Shown here: in pieces, positions 12,231-21,993 of the stretch
Position numbering within the stretch: position 1 is the first letter of the stretch
How the letters are laid out: every line of letters begins with the position of its first letter
Assembly: GCA_037127255.1 (NCBI GenBank)
Contig: JBANSL010000002.1
Coordinates: forward strand, 96,688,519 to 96,752,518
Source: Persicaria tinctoria
Taxonomy: Eukaryota > Streptophyta > Magnoliopsida > Caryophyllales > Polygonaceae
Length of the DNA: 64,000 nucleotides
Reading direction: 5' to 3'
Translations under genes and position numbers: made by a program
The notes under the pieces: model-generated
Databases searched by the model: none
The model's input: the letters and a program-made list of their open reading frames with translations, nothing else
What the model was told of the DNA's origin: nothing

Positions 12231-13979
12231 TACTCCATAAAAAATCACCAATAAATTTGAAAACTATTCAAAATTATTTATACTTATGGTTTTATTCTTT
12301 TTATTTGTACAAAATATTGATCTCACACCTCACAAAACAATTCATTTACTATTCATTTGAAAATTTTAAAATAAGATAGAAACTAAATAAAATATTGCCT
12401 TTTATTAATTTTGTAAATAATTTTATACTTGTTAATAATAATAAGGGAAAATTGCAAAAAATAGCTCAGCCTTTAGGGGTTGTTGCGCTTAATAGCATGA
12501 ATTATAAAAAATGTAGAAAATAGCCTCAAGTATTTACTTGATTGCAGAAAATAGCCTCAAGCTACATTCCAATTCAAATAATTATAAAAAAATAGCCTTA
12601 GGTTACCTTTAAATTGAAATTAAATAAAAAAACATATCCAAAACAATGTGTATTAAAAAAAATCATCACTTCTTATATAAAAAATAGCCTAAATAAATTT
12701 TTTTTTAATCATTAAGTCATTATTAGCTAAATTCATCATTGAATTAATTATAAAAACTACCTTATACCATGTAAATTTTGTAAACAAATAATTTTTTAAA
12801 AAAGGCTACTAAAAAATTTCACAGGATCTTTATTTTTCTCAATACAAAATTAACTTATCTTCATCCCACAATTTATTCAATGCTCAAATAAAAATTATTG
12901 TTGGGTGAATACTGTATGCACACTTTTTTTCTTCAATAGATAACAAATTAAATACACTAATTGTTAGGTTTTAAACAATATATAATGCATGCTTAACTGC
13001 TTTTTTGTGCTAGTTTTTCTCGGAAGATTGCCCTAAATCACTTATTAAATCAATTGCGAGTGGAAACTTAAGTATCTATTCACTTTTAATGATATACTTT
13101 TATTATCTTTAAAAAGTGTGAAATGATATATTTTCGAACGGGTGGAGTAAGAAAATGAGAAATTGTCATTTAATATATTAAAAATAAATAAAAATTTGTG
13201 TCACAAACACTTTTTTTTCGACCTAATTAGCGGAATGGCCTACTTTTGGAACAAATTGTGAAATTGTCCACCCAATTAAATCCCCCAGATTCATCATCGC
13301 CTTCCTCAGATCCCTCCTCCTCCCGTCCACCGACCTCTAGACCCTCCACTTCTCCCCGTCCCCTCTCCTCCTCCGATCTCTGTCTTTCCTCTCCTCCCCT
13401 TCTTAGATCCGCGCATTCCTTAGAGACCCGAGAGCGAGCGATCGAGGGAGCGGGGCGAGCGAGTGCATCCTCTGAGAGCGAGCAAGCGATCTGAGAGCGA
13501 GTGAGCGATCTCGGTCTGGATCTGGATTCATGTTCTCGCGTGCAGTTCGATTGAGGACGAAGGCGTCGAATCACGATCGAATTGCCTACCGAAGCGAGCG
13601 ATCGAGGGAGCGGACGGAACGAGTGCATCCTCTGAGATCTAAGATCTCCTCGGTGGATCAAGATCTGAGAGAACACGAATCCATATCCAGAGCGGTCGGA
13701 GTGAGTGCTGCTTCCGTCGGTGGAGTTTTTTGGGGAGGTTGTGCTCATATCCGACCGGTTTCTCCAGCTTTAGATCTCCGGCTTCCGAGATCGGAGGTTT
13801 GAGGAAGAAGCAGTAACACTGGAGGTTTTAGATCTTCGACTTCCAAGGTCGGAGGTTTCAGGGCTTCCGGCAACACCGGGAGGGAAAAAGTGAACAGTAT
13901 CGAGCGGCGTTCGTCAATTAGGTTAACTTAGAGAAATTACAAAATTTATTCGCTATTTTTATATTGTAAAAAATTCACC
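12231..13979. other. Intergenic: AT-rich repeats, then a GC-rich block
   Basis: 12440-12610 reads like a Mutator-type terminal region (GGGAAAATTGCAAAAAATAG, then repeated AAAATAGCCTCAAG phrases), but I could not find its partner end. 13260-13900 is GC-rich with a direct repeat: the GCGAGCGATCGAGGGAGCGG phrase at about 13432 recurs at about 13595, followed by GAGTGCATCCTCTGAGA in both. Opposed open frames here look like products of base composition. No gene supported. Confidence 0.35.
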
Positions 13980-14226
13980 ACAATATTACATTTGCACAAC
14001 ATGAAATTATATTTGCACAACAAAATGTTATATGAGCACAATATATTGTTAGAGTTGCACAACGAAAAGTGCTTAAACGAAAAAAAAATAGTGGAAAAAA
14101 ATATATATTACATTTGCACAACATACGGTTATATTTGCACAATAACAACATACTCTTATATTTACACGATAAAATGTATAACAAAAAACTTTGGTTATAT
14201 TTGCACAACAGGAGGTTATATTTGTA
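13980..14226 (+). repeat. Tandem satellite of ~22 bp (left part)
   Basis: Repeats of the phrase TTATATTTGCACAACA start near 13985, 14008, 14029, 14051, 14108, 14130, 14155, 14194 and 14216, mostly 21-23 bp apart. The array resumes at 15119-15170 after an inserted DNA element. Confidence 0.75.
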
Positions 14227-15118
14227 GGCCAAATTGCCGGATTGATATAAAAAAGGTAACACAAACGACAGATTGGTATAAAAAAACTTCAAGCGACAAA
14301 TAGGTATAAAAAACAATATCAATGTAACAAATTGGTATATTTTCCTTTAAAAATCGATTTTTAATAAATTAAGTGAATTTATATCCCTACAACTTATTTC
14401 CATTTAAAAATATAAACAATTAAAATAATATACATTCTATTTTTAATATTTTAAGTTTTATATTTAAATTTTATACTCAAATAAATTTAAAAATCTATTT
14501 GAATTATATTTTTTAAAATATATAGATATTTAAAAAACTTGATTTATATATCGATACCAACTCTCCCATTTTTTTATTGAAAATGTTTATAAAGTTTAAA
14601 AATATTTTATAGATGACATTTTAATTAAAATCAAAATAAGTTTATAAAGCATTAACATTATATAAATTTTAATAAGATTTTGAGTTTAATAATTAATGTT
14701 AAATTTAATGTAACAATTTATTTAATTTGTAAACATCTACATTGTGTGCCAAGTGAAAAAAATATTTTAAAAAACATTAATCTCAACCTTCCAAATAAAT
14801 TCCAGGTTATTTTTTTCCCAAAAGTTTGCTTAAATTTTGAAATAAAATTCAACAAAATCTTCAAATTTTATAATACCCACTAATATAATTATAAATTATA
14901 ATTTTTTTTTATAGATTTATTTTATCCTACCGATCTAATGTTTCATTAAAAATAAATAAGTTGATTTATTAATTGAATTGGAAAATTGGATTTTTTAAGG
15001 AAAATATACCAATTTGTCGCACCTGTGTCATTTTTTATACCTATTTGTCGCTCTAAGTTTTTTTAATACCAATCCGTCGTTTGTAGTACTTTTTTTATAC
15101 CAATCTGGTAATTTGGCC
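14227..15118. mobile_element. Mutator-like foldback element inside the 22-bp satellite
   Basis: Long inverted terminal repeats: about 125 bp at the left (from GGCCAAATTGCCGGATTG) match the right end (...ACCAATCTGGTAATTTGGCC) with some divergence. It is flanked by a perfect 10-bp duplication TATATTTGTA (14217-14226 and 15119-15128). Length 892 bp, interior AT-rich and non-coding. The 8-11 bp duplication and long TIRs fit Mutator-like elements. Confidence 0.8.
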
Positions 15119-15175
15119 TATATTTGTACAAGCACGACATACTCTTATATTTGCACGACAAAATGTTTAAAAAAA
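15119..15175 (+). repeat. Tandem satellite of ~22 bp (right part)
   Basis: Continues the TTATATTTGCAC(A/G)ACA units after the inserted foldback element; its first base is the second copy of the 10-bp target duplication. Confidence 0.65.
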
Positions 15176-15539
15176 AAAAAGACTTGGAAAGGGGAAGGTC
15201 CGGAGGGACAATTCCCTAATTTGTCCAAATGTGTGGATAAATCACCAATTAAGACATGTTTTTTGAATATTTTGCAAACTCCCCCTAAAAATACACTTGA
15301 ATAAATAAAGTAGAGATTTCGCAATTTTCAAAATATTTTCTAACTCTGCATAAACTAAAGTTCTCTAAATTCAATTGCAAAGGTGTCTCTAAATATTTTT
15401 CCTAACTTTCTTTAAAATAGAGAAACAAAAGTCATATTCTCTAAATTATTTCAATTCTGACTCCAACAACTTCCTATTCAAAATTATAATTTAAGTATAT
15501 ATTAGTATAGTATGCATTATAGACCATAGTATATGGTAA

Positions 15540-15842
15540 TTCAAATAGACTTATTAGTGTTATCGTTTAGGTTTTAATGAACCCCTTTTGGGTCATCAAG
15601 TTTAGTGGGGAACGTACCCGGAATCGATTACAAGTCCGTTGAATCAGAGAGATTTTGGCTCTCCACCTGACCCAACAATTAGGATATTTTTAAATATTTT
15701 CTTATTGTAGAGTTTATTTATGTTTGTTTCATTTTGTTGTTATCTGCTTTTCTGTTTTTTATGGTATACGTTTGACGATTCATCGTCTGACCTCTCGATG
15801 AGTCAGATCTGTTTGACATTCGAATTTGTACCTTATAAAAAA
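15540..15842 (+). mobile_element. Retroposon 3' end, relative of the element at 15942-17536
   Basis: Ends with hairpin GACGA-TTCA-TCGTC (15774-15787), a second stem CTGAC...GTCAG (15787-15806), CGAATTTGTACC and a short A run. The neighbouring 1.6-kb retroposon has the same order of parts at its 3' end. The 5' limit is uncertain. 15176-15539 is AT-rich with nothing recognised. Confidence 0.45.
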
Positions 15843-15941
15843 ATCTCTAATAAAACCTCTATAGTAGAGATAAAATCATAAGGAGTAGAATTTTTTTTTT
15901 GTGTGTGTGGGGTGGAATCATTTCTATCATAAAGCCTCCTC

Positions 15942-17536
15942 AATCAATAAGAGAAGTAGAGAGAGAAAATCCAAGGGCGGCCAGCCCGCCTCCGGCCACC
16001 TCTCCGTCAGAAACCCCCCCGTTTGGGGCTCCAAATCCTGCTGAGCAGGTTCTAAACACCATCACTATACCACCCTTCTCCCACCCTCGGTGTTTCTCTT
16101 CGGAGCCACCACGCTCACCCACCTCCTCGGAGGCAGAGAACCGCCTCTTCGAAGGATGAAATCCACCTCTTCGGAGGCTAAAATCAACCTCTTCAGAGGT
16201 CAATACCTCTTCGGAGGATGAAAACCACCTCTTTGGAGGATGAAACTACCTCTTCGGAGGTCAAAAAATCAGTCTCATACCCGGGTCTTGTACCCTTTCA
16301 CGACGGTCGCTGCCGATCTCAGATCTCCTTCCGCCTCCTCCCTCGGACCCCTTTCATTTGGGATTAACCTCACCATAGTCGTCTCCGGCTTCCTACTCCT
16401 CGGATAGTCCTTTTTTCTTGGGGCTTTTGCGGATTAGGGGTGGGTAATATCGAATCTAGATTCGCTCTCAACCAATTCGACTCACCTTGCCTTGATTTCG
16501 GTCTAGGGTGTTGATATCATGACCCTCTCTCTTCGGGTTCCCAGACCTCATCTTTCCTTCTCTGGGTTTGGCTTGAATCGCCCCCCTTTGCTGAACTTCG
16601 TGGGGTCGGAATTCGGGCTGTCGATCGCCTTGGATTTCTCCTCCATTGGTTCTCGGTTGATCCTGTTATTCAGTCCCGGTCGACCCACCATTCGTCGCCT
16701 CTCATCTTGTTTTGGCCGGGTCACGGCGCCTCTGACAACCTCGCTCGCTTGCCCTCCATCATCTCCCGGTGTTGGTCGGCGGCGGCGGCTTGTGATAAGG
16801 CGTCACCTATCCTTTGTTGATGTCGGTGACTTTCTCCTTTCCTTTGGCCCATGGGCTGGGCTCAAATTGTGCTTTGGGCCCAAGGCATATTCTTGGGCCC
16901 AAAGCAGCCCGGTCTAAAAAAAAAAAAAAAAGAAAGAAAGAAAGAAAAAAAAATCGATTAATATATATTTTGTTATAGCTATGTTTATAATTTTATATAT
17001 ATTAATTGAGTTTAAAATCTCATGGCGTTAAATCCCGCTCGATAGGGCATGTATTAAATCCCGTTAGGGTTGGCTAAAATCCCGATAGGGTTTCTGGTGC
17101 TATTTTCAGGCGGTGTGAGACTTTGCGTTTGGCGTGACTGAGCTTTCTTCTCCGATTGATGGGGTTCTGGCCGATTGGAGTCGGGACAGGCTGGGGTCGT
17201 GGTAGTATGTATCGAGGCGTCTCCATATTTCGGGAAGGCTATTTCCTTGGAGGTTCGTCTTCACTGCCCACAGGTGACTCCTGATGTACCGCTGGCCTGC
17301 GGTGCTACTTCAGAGTAGTGCTTGGCTTCGTCCGTAGTCTACGTCCTCATCTCGTTTGGTTTAGTTGTGTTTAGTTTCGCTTTGTAGAGTGTTCTTGCTT
17401 GTTTTTGCACCGTATATGTATTTTATGCTTGTTTAGACGGTTATCCGTCTGCCGACTTGTCGGCCTATCGAGGTTCAGATATGTCTGACCTCGAATTTTT
17501 ACCTAATCAAAAAAATAAAATAAAATAAAATAAAAA
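15942..17536 (+). mobile_element. 1.6-kb non-coding retroposon with LINE-like 3' tail
   Basis: Flanked by a 13-bp duplication ATAAAGCCTCCTC (15929-15941 and 17537-17549). It ends in an A-rich (TAAAA)n tail, so it was inserted by target-primed reverse transcription. No reverse transcriptase or other domain is visible; the open frame at 16519-16917 has no recognised family. The 5' part has an array of seven hairpins, and the 3' end has three consecutive stems (17436-17449, 17452-17463, 17469-17493) then CGAATTTTTACCTAATCA before the tail. Likely non-autonomous, mobilised by LINEs such as those further right. Confidence 0.8.
16122..16260 (+). repeat. Seven tandem ~22-bp units, each a UUCG-type mini-hairpin
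   Basis: Units CCTC-TTCG-GAGG or near variants start at 16122, 16144, 16166, 16188, 16206, 16228 and 16249, spaced 18-22 bp. As RNA each has a 4-bp stem closed by C-G around a UUCG loop in the consensus form. Variants are CTCG, TTCG with a stem change, TTCA and TTTG. Confidence 0.85.
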
Positions 17537-17549
17537 ATAAAGCCTCCTC

Positions 17550-18132
17550 TTTATATAAACTTAAAATAGAGATTTTTGGAGAGATCACTTTTTTCCTCTA
17601 TTTTTGCACCAATTAATAAAAACTTTAAACATTGATTAATAAATGCATAAATTTATAGACTGAAGAAGTTTTTAAAGCTAAAGTACAAAAAGTTAAATTA
17701 CTTTGATAATAATTATTTCGAAGATTTTGTAACGATTGGAGATGCTCTTATAACGACAAATATAAAATAGAACAATTATGAAAAATAAAGCACCATTAAC
17801 ATCGAAAAAGACGTTAGGTACAACGTCGAAATGGGATCGGATGTTGCACACTGTGTAGCCCTTGGATTCTATTTTCTTTATTTGATGAGAGCAGCCTCTC
17901 ACGTTTTCACACCAAAAAAAAAAAAACACCGAGGATGCTCTTTTTTTTTTTTTTTTTTTTGCCTTTGTGTGTGTTTTTTAACATATTTATCCTAGCAACA
18001 TTTAATTTGATATTGTTAGTTTGACTCGCCCCAATCCTCAGTTTGTTGTACATATAATAATGTCAACAACTTATTCACGTAAAAACATCCAATCCAGCAT
18101 TGATTAGCAACTTAATAACATCTAAAATTAAA
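17550..18132. other. Intergenic, no gene seen
   Basis: AT-rich, with a 22-nt T run at about 17939-17960 and an 11-nt A run just before it. No domain-bearing frame, RNA gene or clear element ends found. Confidence 0.4.
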
Positions 18133-18953
18133 GGGGGTTACTATTTACCCGGTAGAAGTTTGGCCGTTCACACGGTTGGACTGCGCACTCGCATTGCGCG
18201 GACGCGTTTTTTTTTTTTTTAATTTTTTTTTCCAGCTCTGCCATTGTTGAGTTCGATTGGAAGGGTTGCAATTTCAGATCCGGGTTTAGGATTGTTAGAG
18301 CTGCAATGGTAGGAGGAGGGAGTGTAGGAGGAGGAAGAGGGAGTGCAGGCGGAGGGAGAGGTATGCTAGGGTTGCAATTTCAGATCTGGAGAAGCGGCCA
18401 GATTTGCGGCAACGGAGGGGGTGCAGGCGGAGGGAGCTAAGAGGCGGCAGTGGCAGGAGGGGCGGCTGAGGTCGGAGGCGACGCGCTTGTTTTTTTCCCT
18501 TTCAGATCCGCCATTGTTGAGCTTGGAAGGGTTGCAATTTCAGATCTGGGTTTAGGATTCTTAGTGCTGCAATTCACTAATAGATTAGGTGCTGCTCTTG
18601 GAAGAGGAGGGAGAAGCGGCCAGATTTGTGCCAATGGAGGAGGAGTGCTGGCGGAGGGAGAGGCGGCTGAGGTCGGCGGCGACGCAATCGGAATTGGGCG
18701 ACTGAGGAGACTACGAGGAAGGCGAGCACAGCGGAAAAGAGGATCGCTCTCATGGTTGATTGAATTGGTTGCCGTCGTTGAGTCGAAGAGAGAGACAGGG
18801 GCCAACGAGGGGGCTTAGAGCAGGAGAGAGGAAGGACTAAGGAGGTGCGCACTAGGCAAACGCAACTGCAGTCCAAGTGCGTATTCGTGATGCGCTGTTA
18901 CGGATGCTTTCCGTGTAAAAGGGAATAATTTGATCGTGTGAATAGCGATCCTG
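18133..18953. mobile_element. Probable Mutator-like non-autonomous element
   Basis: The flanks share AAATTAAA (18125-18132 and 18954-18961). The ends are imperfect inverted copies (left GGTTACTATTTACCCG; right, reversed, GGATCGCTATTCACACG). The interior is GC-rich and contains a direct repeat: the CCATTGTTGAG...GGAAGGGTTGCAATTTCAGAT wording at about 18240-18420 recurs at about 18510-18680. The opposed 122-aa frames have no known domain. Confidence 0.5.
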
Positions 18954-18961
18954 AAATTAAA

Positions 18962-19720
18962 TAGCCTCTCGACAAAAGAAAATTAACTACCGTATTGAAC
19001 AATGATCACACACATATGATGTACGGATATATATAAGGTTACACGTTCAAATCAGAAAAAGGGATCAGGGATCCTCTCCTAATATCTTTTACCTAATATC
19101 TTCCTAATACAACAATCTCAACCATCCAAATAATTTAATGGCTAAGATCCTCTCTACCAAACTTAATAATCTTATCTTAATTATCCTTAATCTTCTCAAT
19201 CTCCGTCTTTCTTTCCTGTCGTCGTCCACCCCATAAGGGACCTCCTCTTCAACCCTCGCCGTCCAACCCATCGGAGACCCACTGCCTTGCATCCTCCTGC
19301 AGCAGTGAAGAGGACACGAACTGTGATCACTATGTATCCATGTATGTGTCAAGTTGAGCATGCTAATCCGATTGCCTTGGGTGTATCAAACTCCAATTTC
19401 TTTTCCCCCAACTGAAAGTCTGCGTGTTGAGATTTCGAATTGAATTTGATTGGATGCATCAAACTCAAAATCAAAATGAAGTAGTGGATGGCTTTCCAAC
19501 TCAACAAGAACACTATCTCACTTATTTGCAGGCTTCCGTACATGATTAATTCCTTCTCGCAACTCATAAAAATCGAATGGTGATGTATGTTAGATTTATG
19601 ATGATATATTGATCATTTAATTAATTCCAACCTAACACAGAGAATAAGATCATGCTTTTTATGAGTTTAATTGATTGTATATTTGGACTCCAATTTGAGA
19701 ATGAACGCCAAAATTCAAAG
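18962..19720. other. Intergenic, no gene seen
   Basis: No supported gene. Phrase GGGATCAGGGATCCTCTCC at 19061 has a loose inverted counterpart near 21203-21221, but flanking duplications do not match. Confidence 0.35.
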
Positions 19721-19739
19721 AATCAAATTACTAATACGA

Positions 19740-19956
19740 ACCAATGACCTCTTGCCCTAGTTGTAAGGGAGAGGTAACCCTTGCAAGAGGTCAAGGGTTC
19801 AAATCCCATTTGTGTAATTAAGTGGGTGCCCAAGCCATCATTGGCTTGGGTGAGCTTGCTTGCCCGGTTCGAGTCCTTTGCAGGCTAGGGCTCGAACCCG
19901 TGGGGATTAGTCGACAACCTCGGAACCCCCACGTCAAAAAAAAAAAAAAAAAATAA
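19740..19956 (+). mobile_element. tRNA-derived SINE
   Basis: Head with a pol III B box GGTTCAAATCC (19796-19806) preceded by A-box-like sequence, body about 200 bp, A tail of about 17. Flanked by a 19-bp duplication, AATCAAATTACTAATACGA at 19721-19739 and the same with one change at 19957-19975. Little decayed, so fairly recent. Confidence 0.85.
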
Positions 19957-19975
19957 AATCAAATTACTACTACGA

Positions 19976-21232
19976 GAGGACGACGGTAGCGGTCCTCCTA
20001 TCAGCGTGACATTGAGGGTCCAAGAAGAGGTCCACGAGAATTCTAACGGAGAAGGATCATTGTAGGAATTGAAGTTCTCCAGTTAAATCCGGAGAATCCC
20101 GGCGGCGTGAGCGGCGGCATGGCCAGAGGCGGTTCGCCGGGAGCACGAAATTCTAGGATTTCGGGTGGTGAGGGGGTGGTGTACCGGGGAGGGCGGTGCA
20201 CCAAGGAGGTGGACCGGGGAGAGGCGGGGAGGGCGGTTTAGCAGGTGGACCGGGAGCGGCGGCGACGGCAATGGTGGTGGACGGTTGGCTGGGAATCCGT
20301 GGATAGGGGATGAAGATGGTGGGATATAGGTTTTTTTTTTTTAATTTAAGAGAGGTTTAATCTTGACCATTAAAATCTTTGGAGGGTGGAGATTAATTTA
20401 GGGGTTAGAACAGCTAAAAACACATTTTAGAACATGACGAAAATATCCCTTTGATTATAAAAAATTACCCGCTCCCACCCCACCCACCTCTCTCCCTCTC
20501 TCACGCAGCACTCAACCCCCATAGATGAACAACAACATCAACCCTTCATTTTAATGGCCGCATAAGTCAGACAAAAGAAGATCTGTACAAGGTAGGAGTA
20601 TAGACCTACTCCCAGACCTTCATTTCTCAATCAATGAAATAGATAACAACATTCTCTCTATTCCATCCTCTCGTTCTTGATCGATTCTCAGAGAGTTTGA
20701 AGATTTGCTCGAATTGCAACAGATCGACAAAAATAACCACATAATTTCTCCCTCAGGCTGGAATACAAGACCAATCTAAGGAATGTCAATTAATAAAAAC
20801 TCATAAATGGAACAGAAAACAGATAGGACTTCTAGCGATCGGGTTGATTTGGTCATCATCGTCGAAGGGTTTCGATCGTAACGGTCCGCCGTCGGAGTGA
20901 ACTAGATCGATAAACACCAGATTTGGGAGGGAGTGGGGTTTAGAAGGGGAATCGGGAGGCTCCGCCGATTGAAGATCGCCACTGAACGAACTGCAGAAGA
21001 TACAAATTGGCCTTAGGTGGTGGTCGGTGCGACCCAATGACCGTTTGGTCGTTGCGACCAGTAGGGCAGTTGGTCGGTGCGACCATATGGTCATTGCGAC
21101 CAGTTGATCTAGTGGTCGTTGCGACCATAGTACCTTGCGCTAAACGGAAAAAATACCCTGCGCTAAATAGAAAACGTGTTAATTTATTAGGCTCCTAATA
21201 CAAGGAGAGAATCCGGATCCCTCGAGAAAATA
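19976..21232. other. Intergenic, no gene supported
   Basis: GC-rich stretch 19980-20330, then pyrimidine-rich 20465-20520. At 21020-21130 the phrase GGTCGNTGCGACCA (itself a small hairpin) repeats about five times in both orientations. Open frames here on both strands have no domain I recognise. Confidence 0.4.
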
Positions 21233-21241
21233 TTCTAAAAA

Positions 21242-21935
21242 GGCAAAATTACAGAAAACCACCCTTTAAATATGAGTGTTTTCACTTAACCACCCCTTAA
21301 ATTCAATATTACATAAAACCACCCTTTAAATGGTATTTGTTTACAACTCACCACCCATTCAACTATTTTCGTTACTTTATCATTAAATATATTATATTTT
21401 AATATTTTTAAACTCAAATTTGATTGTAAATATATTCAAAATTTGAATTTAAGGGCCTAATTATATTTTAGGGATCATTGTATTTATTTTTAAAAATAAT
21501 AATCAATAAATTCTAGAATTATTATCTTAATTTATGTTTGAAAATGTTTAAAACATTATGTAAATTACTCTTATTTAAAATATAAATAAATAAGAGTAAT
21601 TTCCATAATATTTAAAAAAAATTATAAGTATTTTCAACCATAAATCAAGATAATAATTCTAGGCTATATTTATATTTATTTATTTTTAAATAAATAAAAT
21701 AATCCCTAAAATATGATCGAACCCTTAAATTCAAAATATGAATATATTTACAATCAAATTTGAGTTTAAAAATATTAAAATATAATATATTTAATGATAA
21801 ATTAAAGAAAATAGTTGAATGGGTGGTGAGTTGTAAGCAAGTACCATTTAAAGGGTGGTTTTCTGTAATTTTGAATTTAAGGGGTGGTTAAGTGAAAACA
21901 CCCATATTTAAAGGGTGGTTTTCTTTAATTTTCCC
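21242..21935. mobile_element. Mutator-like MITE (foldback), 694 bp
   Basis: Perfect 9-bp duplication TTCTAAAAA at 21233-21241 and 21936-21944. The two halves are near-complete inverted copies of each other: the left begins GGCAAAATTACAGAAAACCACC, the right ends with its reverse complement apart from a few changes. Non-coding. It ends about 50 bp past the P450 stop codon and so may lie in that gene's 3' UTR. Confidence 0.9.
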
Positions 21936-21993
21936 TTCTAAAAATGAAACGATACAACAACAAAATTCATACACGTGACCGTCACGTGCCTAG

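Noticed and set aside
12440..12620. Left end of a Mutator-type element (GGGAAAATTGCAAAA)
   Set aside because: No inverted partner or duplication found in the window.
13227..13802. Opposed 173-aa and 90-aa frames
   Set aside because: Low-complexity Arg/Ser/Glu text in a GC-rich block with no domain or start context.
18437..18876. Opposed 122-aa frames with Ala/Gly-rich products
   Set aside because: Composition-driven and inside a probable Mutator-like element.
19061..21221. 2.2-kb element with GGGATC(A/C)GG ends
   Set aside because: Only about 20 bp of loose inverted match, and the would-be 9-bp duplications (TCAGAAAAA vs TCGAGAAAA) differ at several positions.
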